In this document: in pieces, positions 1 through 11,890 of the stretch | How positions within the stretch are numbered: the first letter of the stretch is position 1 | How the letters are laid out: every line of letters starts with the position of its first letter | From: Zychaea mexicana | Lineage: Eukaryota > Mucoromycota > Mucoromycetes > Mucorales > Lichtheimiaceae | NCBI RefSeq assembly: GCF_025766255.1 | Contig: NW_026516689.1 | Coordinates: 1 to 64,000, forward strand | DNA: 64,000 nt | Direction of reading: 5' to 3' | Notes under the pieces: model-generated | Seen by the model: the letters and a program-made list of their open reading frames with translations, nothing else | Told to the model about the DNA's origin: nothing | Database searches by the model: none | Translations under genes and position numbers: made by a program

Positions 1-186
1 ATTGTTCTTTTCCCTAATTTCAGCATCAAATTTATTATAATCAATCATATAATTATATTTTAATGTTTCATCTTCATAATATTTACAATCTTGTAATAAT
101 TTTTTGTATATATCTGTTTCCTCAACAGGTAAACAATTACATTTATTTTGTATAGGTCCATCATATTCATTCATTTCATCAGGCAT
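1..186 (-). CDS. AT-rich ORF, cut off by the window edge, function unknown
   Basis: Read on the minus strand, an ATG at 186-184 opens a frame of 62 codons without a stop that runs off position 1. It is dominated by AAT, AAA, TAT, GAT and ATA codons. The product is charged and polar (starts MPDEMNEYDGPIQNK, then Tyr/Lys/Asp/Glu-rich). I do not recognise the family. Its composition is much more AT-rich than the coding genes elsewhere in this window, which suggests a different origin (mobile element or transferred DNA) or an old relic under AT drift. The gene just upstream on the same strand ends at 223, about 36 bases before this ATG. No intron is visible in the part present. Confidence 0.45.
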   Translation of the reverse strand, partial: MPDEMNEYDGPIQNKCNCLPVEETDIYKKLLQDCKYYEDETLKYNYMIDYNKFDAEIREKNN

Positions 187-222
187 GGTCTTCAGCTTCG
201 GTGCTTGATGAGTTTTTATTTC

Positions 223-539
223 TTAGATCTCCTTCTCAGTGAAGACAAGGGCCCAAACATTGTCTTGTGGATCCAAAATGAGCGAGTGATATAAGCTAAA
301 CAAATGCAAAGCAAAGTTAAGATATACCGAGCACAAGGTTATAGCGTAGTGGAAAAAAATGCTATCATTACTTACTATTCATGATTGCACATCGCTGCAA
401 CTTTCTCCATTTGCTTTTCGACAATTGACCCCATACTCAGACGCCACATTCTTTCTTCATCCAAATTTTTGTACATTGCTGTTATCAATTCTTTGTCTTC
501 TGATGAAAGCTTATGCGCTTTGCTCTCTGTCGAATCCAT
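223..539 (-). CDS. Small two-exon gene with WRLS motif, possibly a Mucorales-specific family
   Basis: Exon 1 is 539-376 and exon 2 is 295-223. The intron begins GTAAGT and ends TTTAG, and the join is in phase 2. The product of about 78 residues contains LDEERMWRLSMGSIVEKQME followed by CNHEYLYHSLILDP. From memory this layout (Ser/Glu/Asp-rich start, W-R/K-L-S-x-G, then HSxILDP and FTEKE) resembles short uncharacterised proteins that are abundant in Mucorales. That recall is not verified and no biochemical function is known to me. The frame is open upstream of the chosen ATG as far as a TGA near 640, so the start may lie further upstream, possibly joined to the zinc-ribbon exons next door by an intron I could not place. 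The protein stops right after FTEKEI, which may be a truncation. Confidence 0.5.
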
Positions 540-1109
540 TGAGACGGTGTTGGATGTAATTTTTCTGTCTTCAGAACTTGCAGAAGCAAATGCAGAGGCC
601 AGCGCATTCCAATCAGGGTTAGATTGAATGCTTGCTCAGGGGCCCCCTCGTTCTTCAGCATATATCGATGCCCATTGCAACTGATCACCTCATTCAAGAT
701 TCGCTCGATCAATTGATCAATCGATATCGATTCTATGTACAGTTCAACCATTACATAACAATAGAAATGATCGTTCTGCATACCATGTAGTAAATGATCA
801 AGAATTTAGTGGAAAAAATTTAAAATACATATATGTACTTACCGTATCATCTGCAGCAGGATAATAATCATTTAAAGAGTCCAACATTACCATGTCATCC
901 AACGGAACAATTTCGGGTGGAGTGTCTCTAGTACAGCAGGCCACACAGGTTCTATACGGTCTAGTATTACTGCTGAAATCCATTCCAGGCTTCTCACTGC
1001 GGCATCTCTTGCAAAGATAGTTGTTGTTGTAGTCAAAATTACCAGCACTAAGTGCTTCAGTAACAGTTGGTAAAGTAGAGTTCGGTTGGTTACGATGTCT
1101 AGAGTTCAT
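485..1109 (-). CDS. Zinc-ribbon-like protein, probable gene fragment
   Basis: Exon 1 (1109-843) starts MNSRHRNQPN and carries CKRCRSEKPG followed by YRTCVACC, a four-cysteine C-x2-C...C-x2-C ribbon. It ends at a GTAAGT donor, and the 67-base intron (842-776) ends ATGCAG. Exon 2 (from 775) is joined in phase 0 and reads VELYIESISIDQLIERILNE. The exon-2 frame stays open to 485 but overlaps, in another frame, the WRLS gene (376-539). Either a further intron or frameshift lies near 640-690 so that both parts belong to one gene, or these are two abutting fragments. Small zinc ribbons of this kind are common in fungal repeat-associated proteins. I assign no function. Confidence 0.45.
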
Positions 1110-1928
1110 TCTGCAATTAATAAAAAAAAAGAGTTGGAGAAAGAGTAGGGAAGAGGAAGAAAACACCCAAGCCACTTCTTTCTAGGGTCAAAAAAATTCA
1201 GACTCTATACACTCTTTCGCGTTTGTTAATCATCTAATGATGGTTCTAGAGCAACTACTTTTCTTTTACTATACACATCATCTTTCTGCTATCTCATACT
1301 TTATGTCAGCTAAATTTTAATTCCTATAGGACCATATATAAATATGGAAAAAGTGATGTTTGTTGGTGTATACATCTGGATGTGTCCAGTTGAGTATTTA
1401 TCTCAGGTTGATAATGGGTGTTCGCGTTTCTGGTGCGGGACAATGTGAAACCCGAAATTCCTCAACGCGAATTTTCGGCGGCTCCTATGAAAGCGATCTA
1501 GGGATAGAACGCCGCACAGAGTTTCATTGAAACTCTTCCCAACATTTTTTAAAATCACTGTTGCAGATGCTCTAATGAGCAGTCCGAATGATGGAATATA
1601 GTAACGATCGATCAATGCACTAGATTATAGCCACCACTGCTTATTGTCGTACTTTATAAATTCTTTGTTTGTATATCATAAGTTTGTTGTATACGCGACC
1701 TGCTCTGTTCAGACATACTCCCAATAACTGCCGAAGCTGGTTTTCATTCGTACATCATAAGCTTCTCCAGCGAAGGGGTATTCGCGCTATCAGCTATACA
1801 TATAGTGTGGATCTAGTACACATTTTGAAAAACTTATTAAACTAGTTACACGCAAAATATACAATCATCTTTACACAGAGTTCTTTCCAAACATCCCTAC
1901 TTCGCCACATTTGTGCCACTATATTAAC

Positions 1929-1980
1929 TTACTCGGGCCTTCCTCCAAGGACGTAGGCTTGGGCTCCACCCTTGAGAAAA
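1929..1980. repeat. 52-bp direct repeat, copy 1
   Basis: Begins TTACTCGGGCCTTCCTCCAA and ends CACCCTTGAGAAAA. The second copy at 2077-2129 differs only by one C/T change and one inserted C. The start-to-start distance is 148 bases, and flanking sequence is not conserved. Function unknown. Confidence 0.85.
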
Positions 1981-2076
1981 GTGTATCAAAGAAAAAATAA
2001 AGAACTCTACGCAAACCAAGAGAGGGACGATGATAGACCCCAGTGTTACCCAGCTGCTACCAGGTATCATCTTGAT

Positions 2077-2129
2077 TTACTCGGGCTTTCCTCCAAGGAC
2101 GTAGGCTTGGGCTCCACCCTTCGAGAAAA
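2077..2129. repeat. 52-bp direct repeat, copy 2
   Basis: Begins TTACTCGGGCTTTCCTCCAA and ends CACCCTTCGAGAAAA; near-identical to 1929-1980. It lies in non-coding DNA. It could be a duplicated regulatory or small-RNA unit, or the remains of a mobile element; the sequence does not decide. Confidence 0.85.
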
Positions 2130-5100
2130 AGAAAAGACATAAGGAGATTCATCAGCTAATGCAACTGGATTGAATCTAAAACAGATCTTAAGTGAGACTA
2201 CGATTTCTGACTTACTGCGATCTTCCTTTCACGTAAAACATTTGGAGCGCTCATTGTATCCTAGCAACGAGGCCTAACAGAAAAAGTCCATTAGAGTGAG
2301 AAAAATACATTTTAGCGAAACTACTTGCGCATCTGCTATTATGTCAAACCTGTTGCTCACCACGTTCAATACTTGGTAAGGGTTGCTACAATTACGAACC
2401 TCCTGTAGAAGGTGGAAAATTGTGTGACGTGGTCCTGTCGGCCCCGCTATTGCCTCTGTCTGTCATGGGATCACCCAATCCTCTATTTATTTCGTTTACA
2501 GCAATTATCAATAAACAATCTCTTTCTTCCCTGCATTTCTATCTCTTGGCGCCGTTTTCGTCAAGTCGTTTCTCATCGGTTTCACTTCGTATGTGAGGGC
2601 AAGAAGGGTTCCTTGGCTCGATAGCCTCGTAATGGTCATTAATGGACGATTATTATAATATAGTTTTGATCTGCTCTTGTACTCCAATATCCCTGTTCTC
2701 AGACGTTATCTCTGTTCATTCAGACGTTGTATCTCTGCTCTGCAGTCGTTGTATCTCTGTCCTCCTCCTTCATTGAGGTATGGATTAGTCGTTTATATTT
2801 TGCTCCTATCATTTTTGCTATTATCCCCCTTTATCCCTGATATATGTATCGTTGTATGTAGGCATAGTGTGACAGTCTTTTTAAAGATCTTATTACAATA
2901 CTCCGCGTTGTGACTTCGCGGATCTCGCGGCCAATTACATCGCGAGATTGGGCAACCAAACAGACCACAATATAAAAATCTCCGTGAAACGCCATATATC
3001 TCCATGCATCTCTTGTACTATTGTATTCCTGCAAGCACCGAGACTTGATTTCAAAATAGAGAAAGACAAGTTACTATTCCTTGTTTTTTCTCGCTATATA
3101 TAAGCCTGGTAGTAAAAAGCTGGAGAATTCGGTAGGCTGGAGGACCCAACAATACAACCGCGATTGCAGTCCATGGATCACGCGGATTCTTTGTCAATTA
3201 TTACAACGACGAGTACGCCTGACATCGGTCACACGTGTTGTCAAGGGTGCTCTTTACATGCGTGTGTCGCGGGAGACTTTTGTTATTGTCGCATTCATTC
3301 ATACCAATCTGACCGGTGGTCTCAGCATCCGAAAAGTTGACCATCAGTAAGTCAGTAATATGAGCAAACAAAACGATCCATTAGTGCCACGCAAGAGCAA
3401 TGTTCGGTTCAGATATTTACATCAGGCTGGACCAACAATGATCCAGACCGACTATATAATTTTGATATACCGTCTACGTTTGTATGTGTGATGGGACCAA
3501 GTGAGTATGTGAGCTTCATCAATAGGTGTTTGTATTCCAAAAAAGAGAACAAGGAGCACATCAAATTACTGCTCTTGCGTATATAAAACCGACTGTTTGA
3601 AAACAACTTGTGATTATCTACGTTAGTGCAGGCCTATCTGGTCCAGACACGATAGGCTCCATTGCAATCAAATTAGCAACCAATTCGCGCCGTTGCTCCC
3701 GTCCTAGAAAAGCCCAAATTGCTATAAGATATGATGAAAGGAAAGGAATAACGAATGAACCAAAAGCAGGTGACAGCCGCCGGGCATGAAATTGTAAGAA
3801 TAAAGCATCCTTTGGAAATCTTAATACGCTTTATAATTTTTGGCGAACAACAAACTCGCTGCCGATTTTATATACCAAAACACGAAGAACAGGGTTGATA
3901 TTATGCGTGAAGTATTACATAAATCGCCAAATCGAGGCAATAATAGCTTTGCTCCACGAATATCACTAAACACCTCAGCTCCTGCGTAAACGTGTGCTTC
4001 TGGAGAAAATATATCTTATACATACTACTGCTCCTTAGTTGATATAATTCTAAAATAAAATCAATGGCTTACTCACATCACCAATAATCTATAGAGTTTC
4101 AAAAATCAAAAATTTAATTCGACAAACATTTAATTGGGGTGGTTGTGAGTACCTAATAGGTGCCACCATGCCACCGATATACTATTCTTAAAAACAAAGG
4201 CTACATATGTCAGAGAAAAGGCAAGTCATTTACTCACAGACAAACCTTTACATTCGTTGTTGGCAGTTAAAGAACGAAGTTTTTCGTTTCTACACGCTTG
4301 CGCCATTCTTCCAGATGCATACGTTTTGAGTATTTCGGCAACAGCGTTGTTATCAGCTCCCCGACCAAGCGCAATACTCTCTCAAACATTGGATGTGAGT
4401 TCTTTTACCACGCTAATGTATCTTCTTTATACAGTACTCAACCAGAATAAAAATTCGACCATTTAGAAAATACTTGAAGTCATATCAATCTATTTTTCTT
4501 AGAAAGAAAGACATGGAATATACTTCCCACTTTTTCTACGTTGTTTCAATATCACGCTTATGTAACTATAAACTCGACTGTTCTACCGCTCATAATTGGA
4601 GCTCATCCGAAAAACGTTTGTTGAAGACAGGCGTAGCATTCCTGATTATACACATTTCTACGTATAGGTAAAAGTACAGAACTGACATCTATGACCCTGT
4701 CTATCACTTACTAGATTTGGTTTCATCTCTTATATGAGCCTTTACATGACTTTATGACAATCTTTTTTATTATTTATTAGCCTTTACTACAAACACAACT
4801 TGCAAGAAGATGCACCCTCGTCATGCTTATCACCATGGAGAGAAGTCATTACAGTCAAGGCGTCGCTAAGTAATCTGTACCATGCTACGTAGTTACTAAC
4901 TGGTTCCTCCGGACCTAGAGTAGATCATCACATCATTAGAACATACCGGAATTCTTTCAGAGTATGTACATACATTCTTGTTATGTGACTACAGTACAGC
5001 ATTAAACCATGTAGTAGCAGGCAGCACATCATCTAACTGCTCTTTTAGTGAAGTAAGGAAAAGCTTGGCACGTACTGCTTATAACAAAAGATGCAGTGTT

Positions 5101-6133
5101 TATTGTTGTTTTTGTTCAGTGCTGCAGCACGTATGATGCCGAAGAGTAGCACTATCCCGGTTGGTGCAACGGTAAATAAAAAAGGCCCTGATTTCTATTC
5201 TTAACCAAGGAAGCTCACAACAATTTGTACAGATGATAGACGACACTTACCTACTTAGGGCGCAAGCAAGTAACAACTTCTCTTTTTGACGGTTGATGGA
5301 TGGTCACAAAAAGATCGGAGGACAAAATCCGTGCATACACAAGGGTTGTGGTTCTGCAAGCTGCCATATAATGTCATCCTCCTTCAATTTTGCTGTTGTT
5401 GTTGCAGGAACGATAATTTACCTTATCAAAGCATACATCATGCATGATTACATGCAGTCCAAACGCACGCATTCCAATTCTTACTCCAAAGATAAGTTTC
5501 TCACAAGCAAAAAACACGGCCATCAACCTTTCACAGCAAGATGTATAAGAATTATCAATTAATGTGCACGCCAACACACGTTCTCATGGAATAATAAGCG
5601 CAATTTTAGTTTTTGTGTAATGTGGCGCCATCGTTAGAGATACGTGTGTATGTGTGCTTTAAGGTTTTCCAACAAGGGATAAAGAAAAAGCACTAGTATA
5701 ACGCTGACCAACTATTAGGAAGTCGAGTCGTTCTTGACCAGATAGGTCTGGAGATTATTGTAGAACAGCGGTGATATATCGTCAGTTGAGTGTGGCTAAG
5801 CCGTAAGCTCCGCGCTAAGGTAAGTCTTGTGCATTTCCTGGCATCGGCTTGGGTGTTCGCGGAGAGACCACGAAGAGCATGCGATCCTTTAAACAAAAGC
5901 ACACGCACATTCGCAGTAATAAAAGACGGTCTCTATGATGGTATAAAACAGCAACGGAGGAGCTGTCGAGCTGTATATTAGGTGTTGGGAATAGGGAGAA
6001 AGGGAGTGACAACCCCAAGACGATGAACGGAGAGAAGGGGGGCTGGTTATACAAGAGCAGTAAGCTGGAGATATAGGGAAGGACCCGTCCCTACGCTACT
6101 GATTGTGAGTTATCCCAAAAAAGCAAGACGTAG

Positions 6134-6150
6134 CACACACACACACACAC
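6134..6150. repeat. CA dinucleotide microsatellite in the flippase 5' leader
   Basis: An uninterrupted CA tract about 215 bases upstream of the P4-ATPase start codon. Confidence 0.9.
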
Positions 6151-6359
6151 CGCAAACAGAAGCGCGTTTGATCCGCCGGTATACCAAAAAAAATCCTCAG
6201 CCTTGCTTCTTTTTGTGAGTGTGTGGGTGTGTGATGCCTCGCATCTAATTATAGATAACCATAGCAGCTTCCCTTTTCTCTCTTTCTTTTCGTTCTTTTT
6301 TATTTGCTTCTTTGCTTTTTGCGTTTCCTTTCCTATTTTCTAACCTCTTTACTCTGTAT

Positions 6360-6377
6360 ATGATATGGGCAGCTTAG
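6360..6377 (+). promoter_or_regulatory. Minimal uORF overlapping the flippase start codon
   Basis: ATG-ATA-TGG-GCA-GCT-TAG begins 5 bases before the main ATG (6365) in another frame and ends inside the main coding sequence. Position -3 is T, a weak context, while the main ATG has G at -3. Known scanning behaviour would make this a leaky inhibitory uORF; the effect is inferred. Confidence 0.5.
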
Positions 6378-9300
6378 CTGCAGCAGTAAAGGCTCGATGG
6401 GCACTAAAACAAAAAGACACCCTTAGCAGCCTACCTGCTCGACGAGACGAGAACTATGAAGAAATCATTATGACCAGCAGAGACACCAATAATACAGGTC
6501 AGCAACAATCCGGTCTGCCAAACGATGCAGCCAGCAGTCGCACAGGCAGCACAAGCAGCAGCAGTAGTATATTACGCCAGGCGAACGACGATTATACTAC
6601 TACTGCTGTTGCTGCTGCTGCTGCTGCTACTACTCCTGGGGGAACAGCACCAGGAGGAGGAGGAGGAGGGAGAGGACCGACCAAGAACACCACCAATAAC
6701 AGCAGCAGCAGCAGTAATAATAATAATAAAACAAGCGGCGTCAAGTTACGTCGTATTTACGGTGCCGCCCGACGAGTATTTGTGAATCTGCCATTACCAA
6801 AATACGAATTAGACAAGCACAGCAATCCCAAACGACAGTATGTAACGAACAAGGTGCGCACGTCAAAATATACGCTCTGGACATTTGTGCCGAAAAACTT
6901 GTTTGAACAATTCCGAAGAGCAGCCAACATGTACTTTCTCGGCATGGCGATTCTTCAACTGATACCTTATTTCGGAGTCGACTCGCCTGCATTGACGTTA
7001 CTCCCTATCTGCGTCGTTGTCGCTATTACTGCGATCAAGGATGGATTTGAAGATTATCAGCGTCACAAGGTTGACGCACGTTATAACGGCAGTATATCGC
7101 ATACGCTTATTGGATACAGTAATCCGAATTATCCACATAACATTCCATTATCGTTTTGGCAAAGGCTGCGAGGTAAAAAGCGGCAGCAACAGATAACAGC
7201 AGCAGCAGCATCACCATTATCACCGTCATCACCAACGAGCCCAACACAGCAGCTCACAATACCAGCAGTAATAGATGACAAGCGAGGCGTATTTGGGCGA
7301 TCGCTATCGATGGATGTACGAGTAGGCGATTTTATTCTTTTACGGAACGGTGAAAGCTGTCCTGCAGACGCAGTGCTCGTGTCCAGTTCAGATGCATCGG
7401 GGATCTGTTTTGTAGAAACTAAAGACTTGGACGGCGAAACTAACCTCAAACCTCGTCACGGTATCCCTGAGTTAAACCATATCCAGTCAGGCGCCGAATG
7501 CTTGGACGATGTTCACTTTTACATTGAAGCAGGTGCTCCCACACCTGACCTATACACGTTTGAGGGCACTCTGGTGCTGCTCGACAAGGACGGCACTAGC
7601 GACGGCTGGACAGAACGCAAAAAAGTACCTATTGGGATCGACAATTTGGTGCTCCGGGGTCACGTTGTCAGAAACACGCATTGGGCGATTGCGATTGTGT
7701 TGTACACAGGCACAGAATCGAAAATCATTCAAAACTCGGGCGAAACGCCGAGCAAACGAAGTCGGATAGAAAAGCAGATGAACGAAGAGGTAGGCTATCG
7801 TTGGTTGTTGTTGTTGTTGTTGTTGTTGTTACCCTGTCAGCAGGGTACCAAAGTGCACATGTGTGAGGCGGAAAAGAGAAATGCTGTGTAATAATTTTTA
7901 CTATATTATACAAAAGCCGGAAAGTTCTAATATATACCTACTTATTACAAGGTCATTATAGCATTTGTCGTCTTATTCATATTGTGCCTCGTCTGTGCAA
8001 TTTTAGCCGGATTTATGAAGGCCGCCGATGACAGTGATGCGGGAACGAGTTTGTATTCGCATGAAACAAACACCCCGGCTTTCTGGGGCTTCACGATATT
8101 CTGGTAAGTCGCTTGTTCTCGGAAGCGGAATACGATGCGATGGTAATGCAACGGCTAACGAACGGAAACGTAGGTCGAGTTTGATCACGTTTCAGAACAT
8201 TATACCCATTTCATTATATGTTTCTATTGAATTCGTGAAAACCTTCCAGGTAAAGTCTTGGCATTGCACCAGACAGCGAGCTACTTTTGCCACGTGCTAT
8301 TTCCATCAGTCTGACAGCGCACCTTCATCACTCTACTGATAGGCCTATTTTATATGGAGCGACCTGGACATGTACGACGAAGCCACAGACACAGCATGTA
8401 CACCCAAATCCGTGAGTTAGACATCTCTCCAGCAGAGCACAACCATCACATGAGTCCTGTAGAATGGAGTTAAAAAAAAGGTAGCTGACGCGGCAAGCAT
8501 ATTTATAGTGGAATCTGTCTGATGAGCTCGGCCAAGTGGAATATCTCTTTTCAGACAAGACCGGTACCTTGACTAGAAACATTATGGAATTCCGAGAATG
8601 CACCATTGGGGGCAAGCGATATGGAAATAATGGATTTTCTCCCGAATCGGAAGGCGCAAAAGGAGCTCGAATTCGCAATGAAAAAGGCAACAGCAACAAC
8701 AACAATGAGCTAGTCGCTACAGAAGATCAGCATACCGGTTTATTAGCCACAGATGACGCGGTGTTAGTTGAAGAAAAGGACGTGCTTTCCGACGAAGCAG
8801 TAGCAGCGGATCAACAACACGCTTTCAAACAGCGCCGCCTGACCATCTTTGAAGATTACAAACGAGGATTGTATTCGCTATTCACACCACGCTACAGCAG
8901 TCTCGACCCGGATCGCCTGCCATTCGCTGACCCGCGCATCTTCTGGGATCTTCAGCCCAAGGCCAGCCCAACGCAAACGAGCACGACGTCTGAATTGACG
9001 GCAGCCGCGTCTTCTGCGCAGGACCGGATCCAGGAATTTTTCATGCTGTTAGCTCTGTGTCACACTGTCGTTGTAGACAAAATTGACAAGGAAGGCAAGG
9101 TCATCATGGACAACGATGGCGAGCTGGATGACGAAGAGAACGAGCAGCCACAAGTGACGGAAGAGAACAACCCAGTGTACCCGTCGAACGAACGAAGCGG
9201 CAGAAGCAGCAAAGGGCTCAGGAAAAAGCTGAAAAAGAACTTACGACGACGCAAGAAGGACAAGCTCAGACGCAAGAGCAGCACACGCGGCGAAGAATTT

Positions 9301-11342
9301 GAATCACTCATCAATGTCGAGCGGCCCGATATTGTGGACAGCACGGTCGAGACCCAATTAATATACAAGGCAGAATCGCCAGATGAAGCCGCTCTGGTCA
9401 GTGCCGCACGAGATTTGGGCTTTTCATTTTTGTCACGGCAGGGCAAACGCCTTACTGTCGATATCCTGGGCACCGAATACGAGTTCGAGCTGCTCAATAC
9501 CTTGGACTTCAACTCGACCCGAAAACGGATGAGCGTCATTTTGAAACGACCGGAACCTTGGAACGACATTGTGCTGTATTGCAAAGGTGCCGACAATGTG
9601 ATTCTAGAGCGCCTTGATGCAAAGACACAGTCAAAGGATATACTACAACAAACTCAGAGCGACGTGGATGCGTTCTCGAACGACGGATTGCGGACACTTA
9701 TGCTTGCCTGTAAGACGCTAACACCCGAAGAATACGAACAATGGAACTCTGAGATCGAAGCGGCAAGCACGGCAGTGGAAAATCGGCTTGAGAAGATTGA
9801 TGCAGTACAAGATGCCATTGAGCAAAACTTGACTTTGCTTGGTGCGACAGGTATTGAAGACAAGCTGCAAGAAGGTGTGCCTCAGTGCATCGAGGATCTC
9901 AGACGCGCAGGCATCAAGGTCTGGGTGCTGACGGGGGACAAGCTCGAAACGGCTATCAATATTGGATACGCAAGCAATTTACTTGACGGAAACATGAATC
10001 TGTGGACGCTGCGTGGCAACAATAATGTCGTAGAAGACATGGACGACACGATGGCCCAGATATCGGCAGCTATAGCTAAAGACGATATGACCGAAAACGC
10101 GCTCATTATTGAGGGATCTGCATTGACGAAGCTATACGAAACGGAAGAGCTCAAAGGTCGATTGCTCGAACTGTCACTTCTGTGCAAGAGCGTACTCTGT
10201 TGTCGCGTCAGCCCCTTGCAAAAGGCCCTGGTTGTGGAAATGGTGAAGCAAGGCAAAGACGCAGTGACGCTGGCAGTTGGTGACGGCGCCAATGATGTGA
10301 GCATGATCCAAGCAGCCAATATTGGCGTCGGTATTGCTGGTCAGGAAGGTGTTCAAGCATCCATGGCCTCAGATTACGCGATTGCCCAGTTCCGGTTTCT
10401 GCACAAACTTTTGTTGGTGCAAGGTCACTGGAACTACCATCGTATCTCGGAAATGATTCTCAACTTCTTTTACAAGAATGTTCTCTGGGTGTTCCCGTCT
10501 CTATGGTACCAGATTTATAGCCGATTCTCTGGCAACATCTTTTACGATTATTCCTTCCTACAACTGTACAACGTCATTTTCACTGTTGCACCTGTGGTTG
10601 TCTTGGGTAAGAAACAAAGAGTTGATTTAATACCAGGATACTTTGCGATTCTTGGATTACTAATCCTGATTATGATGAACTAGGTTGCACTGATGAAACC
10701 ATCACTGCTCCCTATCTACGTAAATACCCTCAAGTCTATGAAGTTGGCACCGACCATCGACTCTATACACGAATCCGATATTGGCTTTACTTTGGCGATG
10801 CAGTGTGGCACTCGCTTGTACTCTTTTACGCATACTTTTTTGCATACGATGGCTTTGATCCAAATCCGAACGGCCGACCAAGCTCTATGCTCCAATTCTC
10901 ATCAGCAGTTGCTCTTGCCGCTGTGATAGTAGCCAACCTTATGCTCGGATTCAACACCTATTACTGGACATGGTTCCAATTCTTCTTTGTGATTGCCGAA
11001 ATCCTCGTGACATTTTTGTTTACCTTGATCTATGGTCTTTTCCAGGACGTCAATATCTATGGCATGGGCACGATGCTTTACGGTGGCTGGTCATTCTGGT
11101 TGATCCTTTTGCTCGCGGTGATCGTCTCCTTTTTGCCGCGCTACGTCGTTGTTTTTGTCAAACAATGGTGGTATGCAGATGTCATGCATACGGTGCGGCA
11201 TGTAGAAAAACACGACAAGCAGCAGCGCAAAAAGAATCGAAAAAAGGATGCATCCTTGTTGTTGAAGGATGCCGATGGCCGAGGACGACGACAACGTGGA
11301 GGAGGAGGTCCTTTCAATAAGTTGTTCCAGGCCTTTTGTTAA
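6365..11342 (+). CDS. P4-type ATPase (phospholipid flippase), Dnf1/Dnf2-like
   Basis: Six exons: 6365-7789, 7952-8103, 8174-8249, 8343-8411, 8509-10606, 10684-11342, all with GT-AG introns (70-162 bases) and consistent phase, giving 1492 residues. Flippases of this family move phospholipids to the cytosolic leaflet of plasma and endosomal membranes, usually with a Cdc50/Lem3 subunit. Visible motifs are DGETNLK (actuator domain, near residue 356), the phosphorylated Asp in DKTGT (residue 590), KGADNVI (nucleotide binding), TGDKLETA and [11 protein letters not shown] (near residue 1165). The stretch [17 protein letters not shown] before the first membrane pair favours the Dnf class over Drs2 or Neo1, and the length fits yeast Dnf1/2. 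The poly-Ala/Ser/Gly N-terminus (residues 50-125) and an acidic/basic loop near residue 780 are low-complexity insertions. Intron 1 carries a GTT microsatellite at its donor end. The last residues are Arg/Lys/Gly-rich and cytosolic. All catalytic motifs are intact. Confidence 0.95.
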
Positions 11343-11890
11343 ACAATAATAATATAATAATAATTTACCAATTTGTGATATATACCACATTTTTCTCTTC
11401 TACTCCTTTTCCTCCCACAGCTTATTTTTTTTTTGCTTTGCTTATTTGTATATTATGATACTGTTCTTTTCAATTCAAACGTTGTACAAAGTTTGACATT
11501 GGACTGATCAATTTCCTTTTAGATGTATTGTATATGTTGTTTATTTTATGGGTTGAGAATACATGTTGTACAATGTGGAATCCTTCTTTTGGGGGAGAGA
11601 TGTGGAAGAAAGGCTACTAAGTTAAACAACAGTGAGATTGAAAATAGTTTAATGAGCCAGCATTAGTTTGTTTTTTGGAAGAGATATCTCTATGCAATTG
11701 ACCAGCAAGGAAAGAATAGAGATGGGATGAAAGCACTGCTTTCTATTCTACTGTAGTGATATACACGTATAATACTTGTGCATGGTTCAATAGATGTGCA
11801 GTTGCGCACATGAGAAAGAAACATGACATATTTAATAAGGGACTGGGATGGGGGATTTATGTTGATAAATGAAAAAAAAAACAAAGTTCT
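11343..11890. other. Convergent intergenic region with the 3' ends of flippase and DPBB genes
   Basis: AT-rich sequence between two genes transcribed towards each other. It contains AATAATAATA-type poly(A)-signal-like sequence just after the flippase stop and an A-run at 11873-11881. No ORF with coding character was seen. Confidence 0.6.

Larger units (their letters stand above)
1110..6359. other. Gene-poor stretch left of the flippase gene
   Basis: No complete gene could be supported. It contains a 52-bp direct repeat (1929-1980 and 2077-2129), short ATG-less open stretches on the minus strand (3619-3790 and 4226-4381) that look protein-like but match nothing I know, and a CA microsatellite (6134-6150) in the flippase leader. 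The part from about 6240 to 6360 is pyrimidine-rich, as expected for a fungal 5' leader. The ORF of 89 codons at 3081-3350 (plus) has no recognisable domain. Confidence 0.5.

Noticed and set aside
2893..3111. Open plus-strand frame reading into TATATAA, protein-like
   Set aside because: No start, no family similarity, and high stop density around it.
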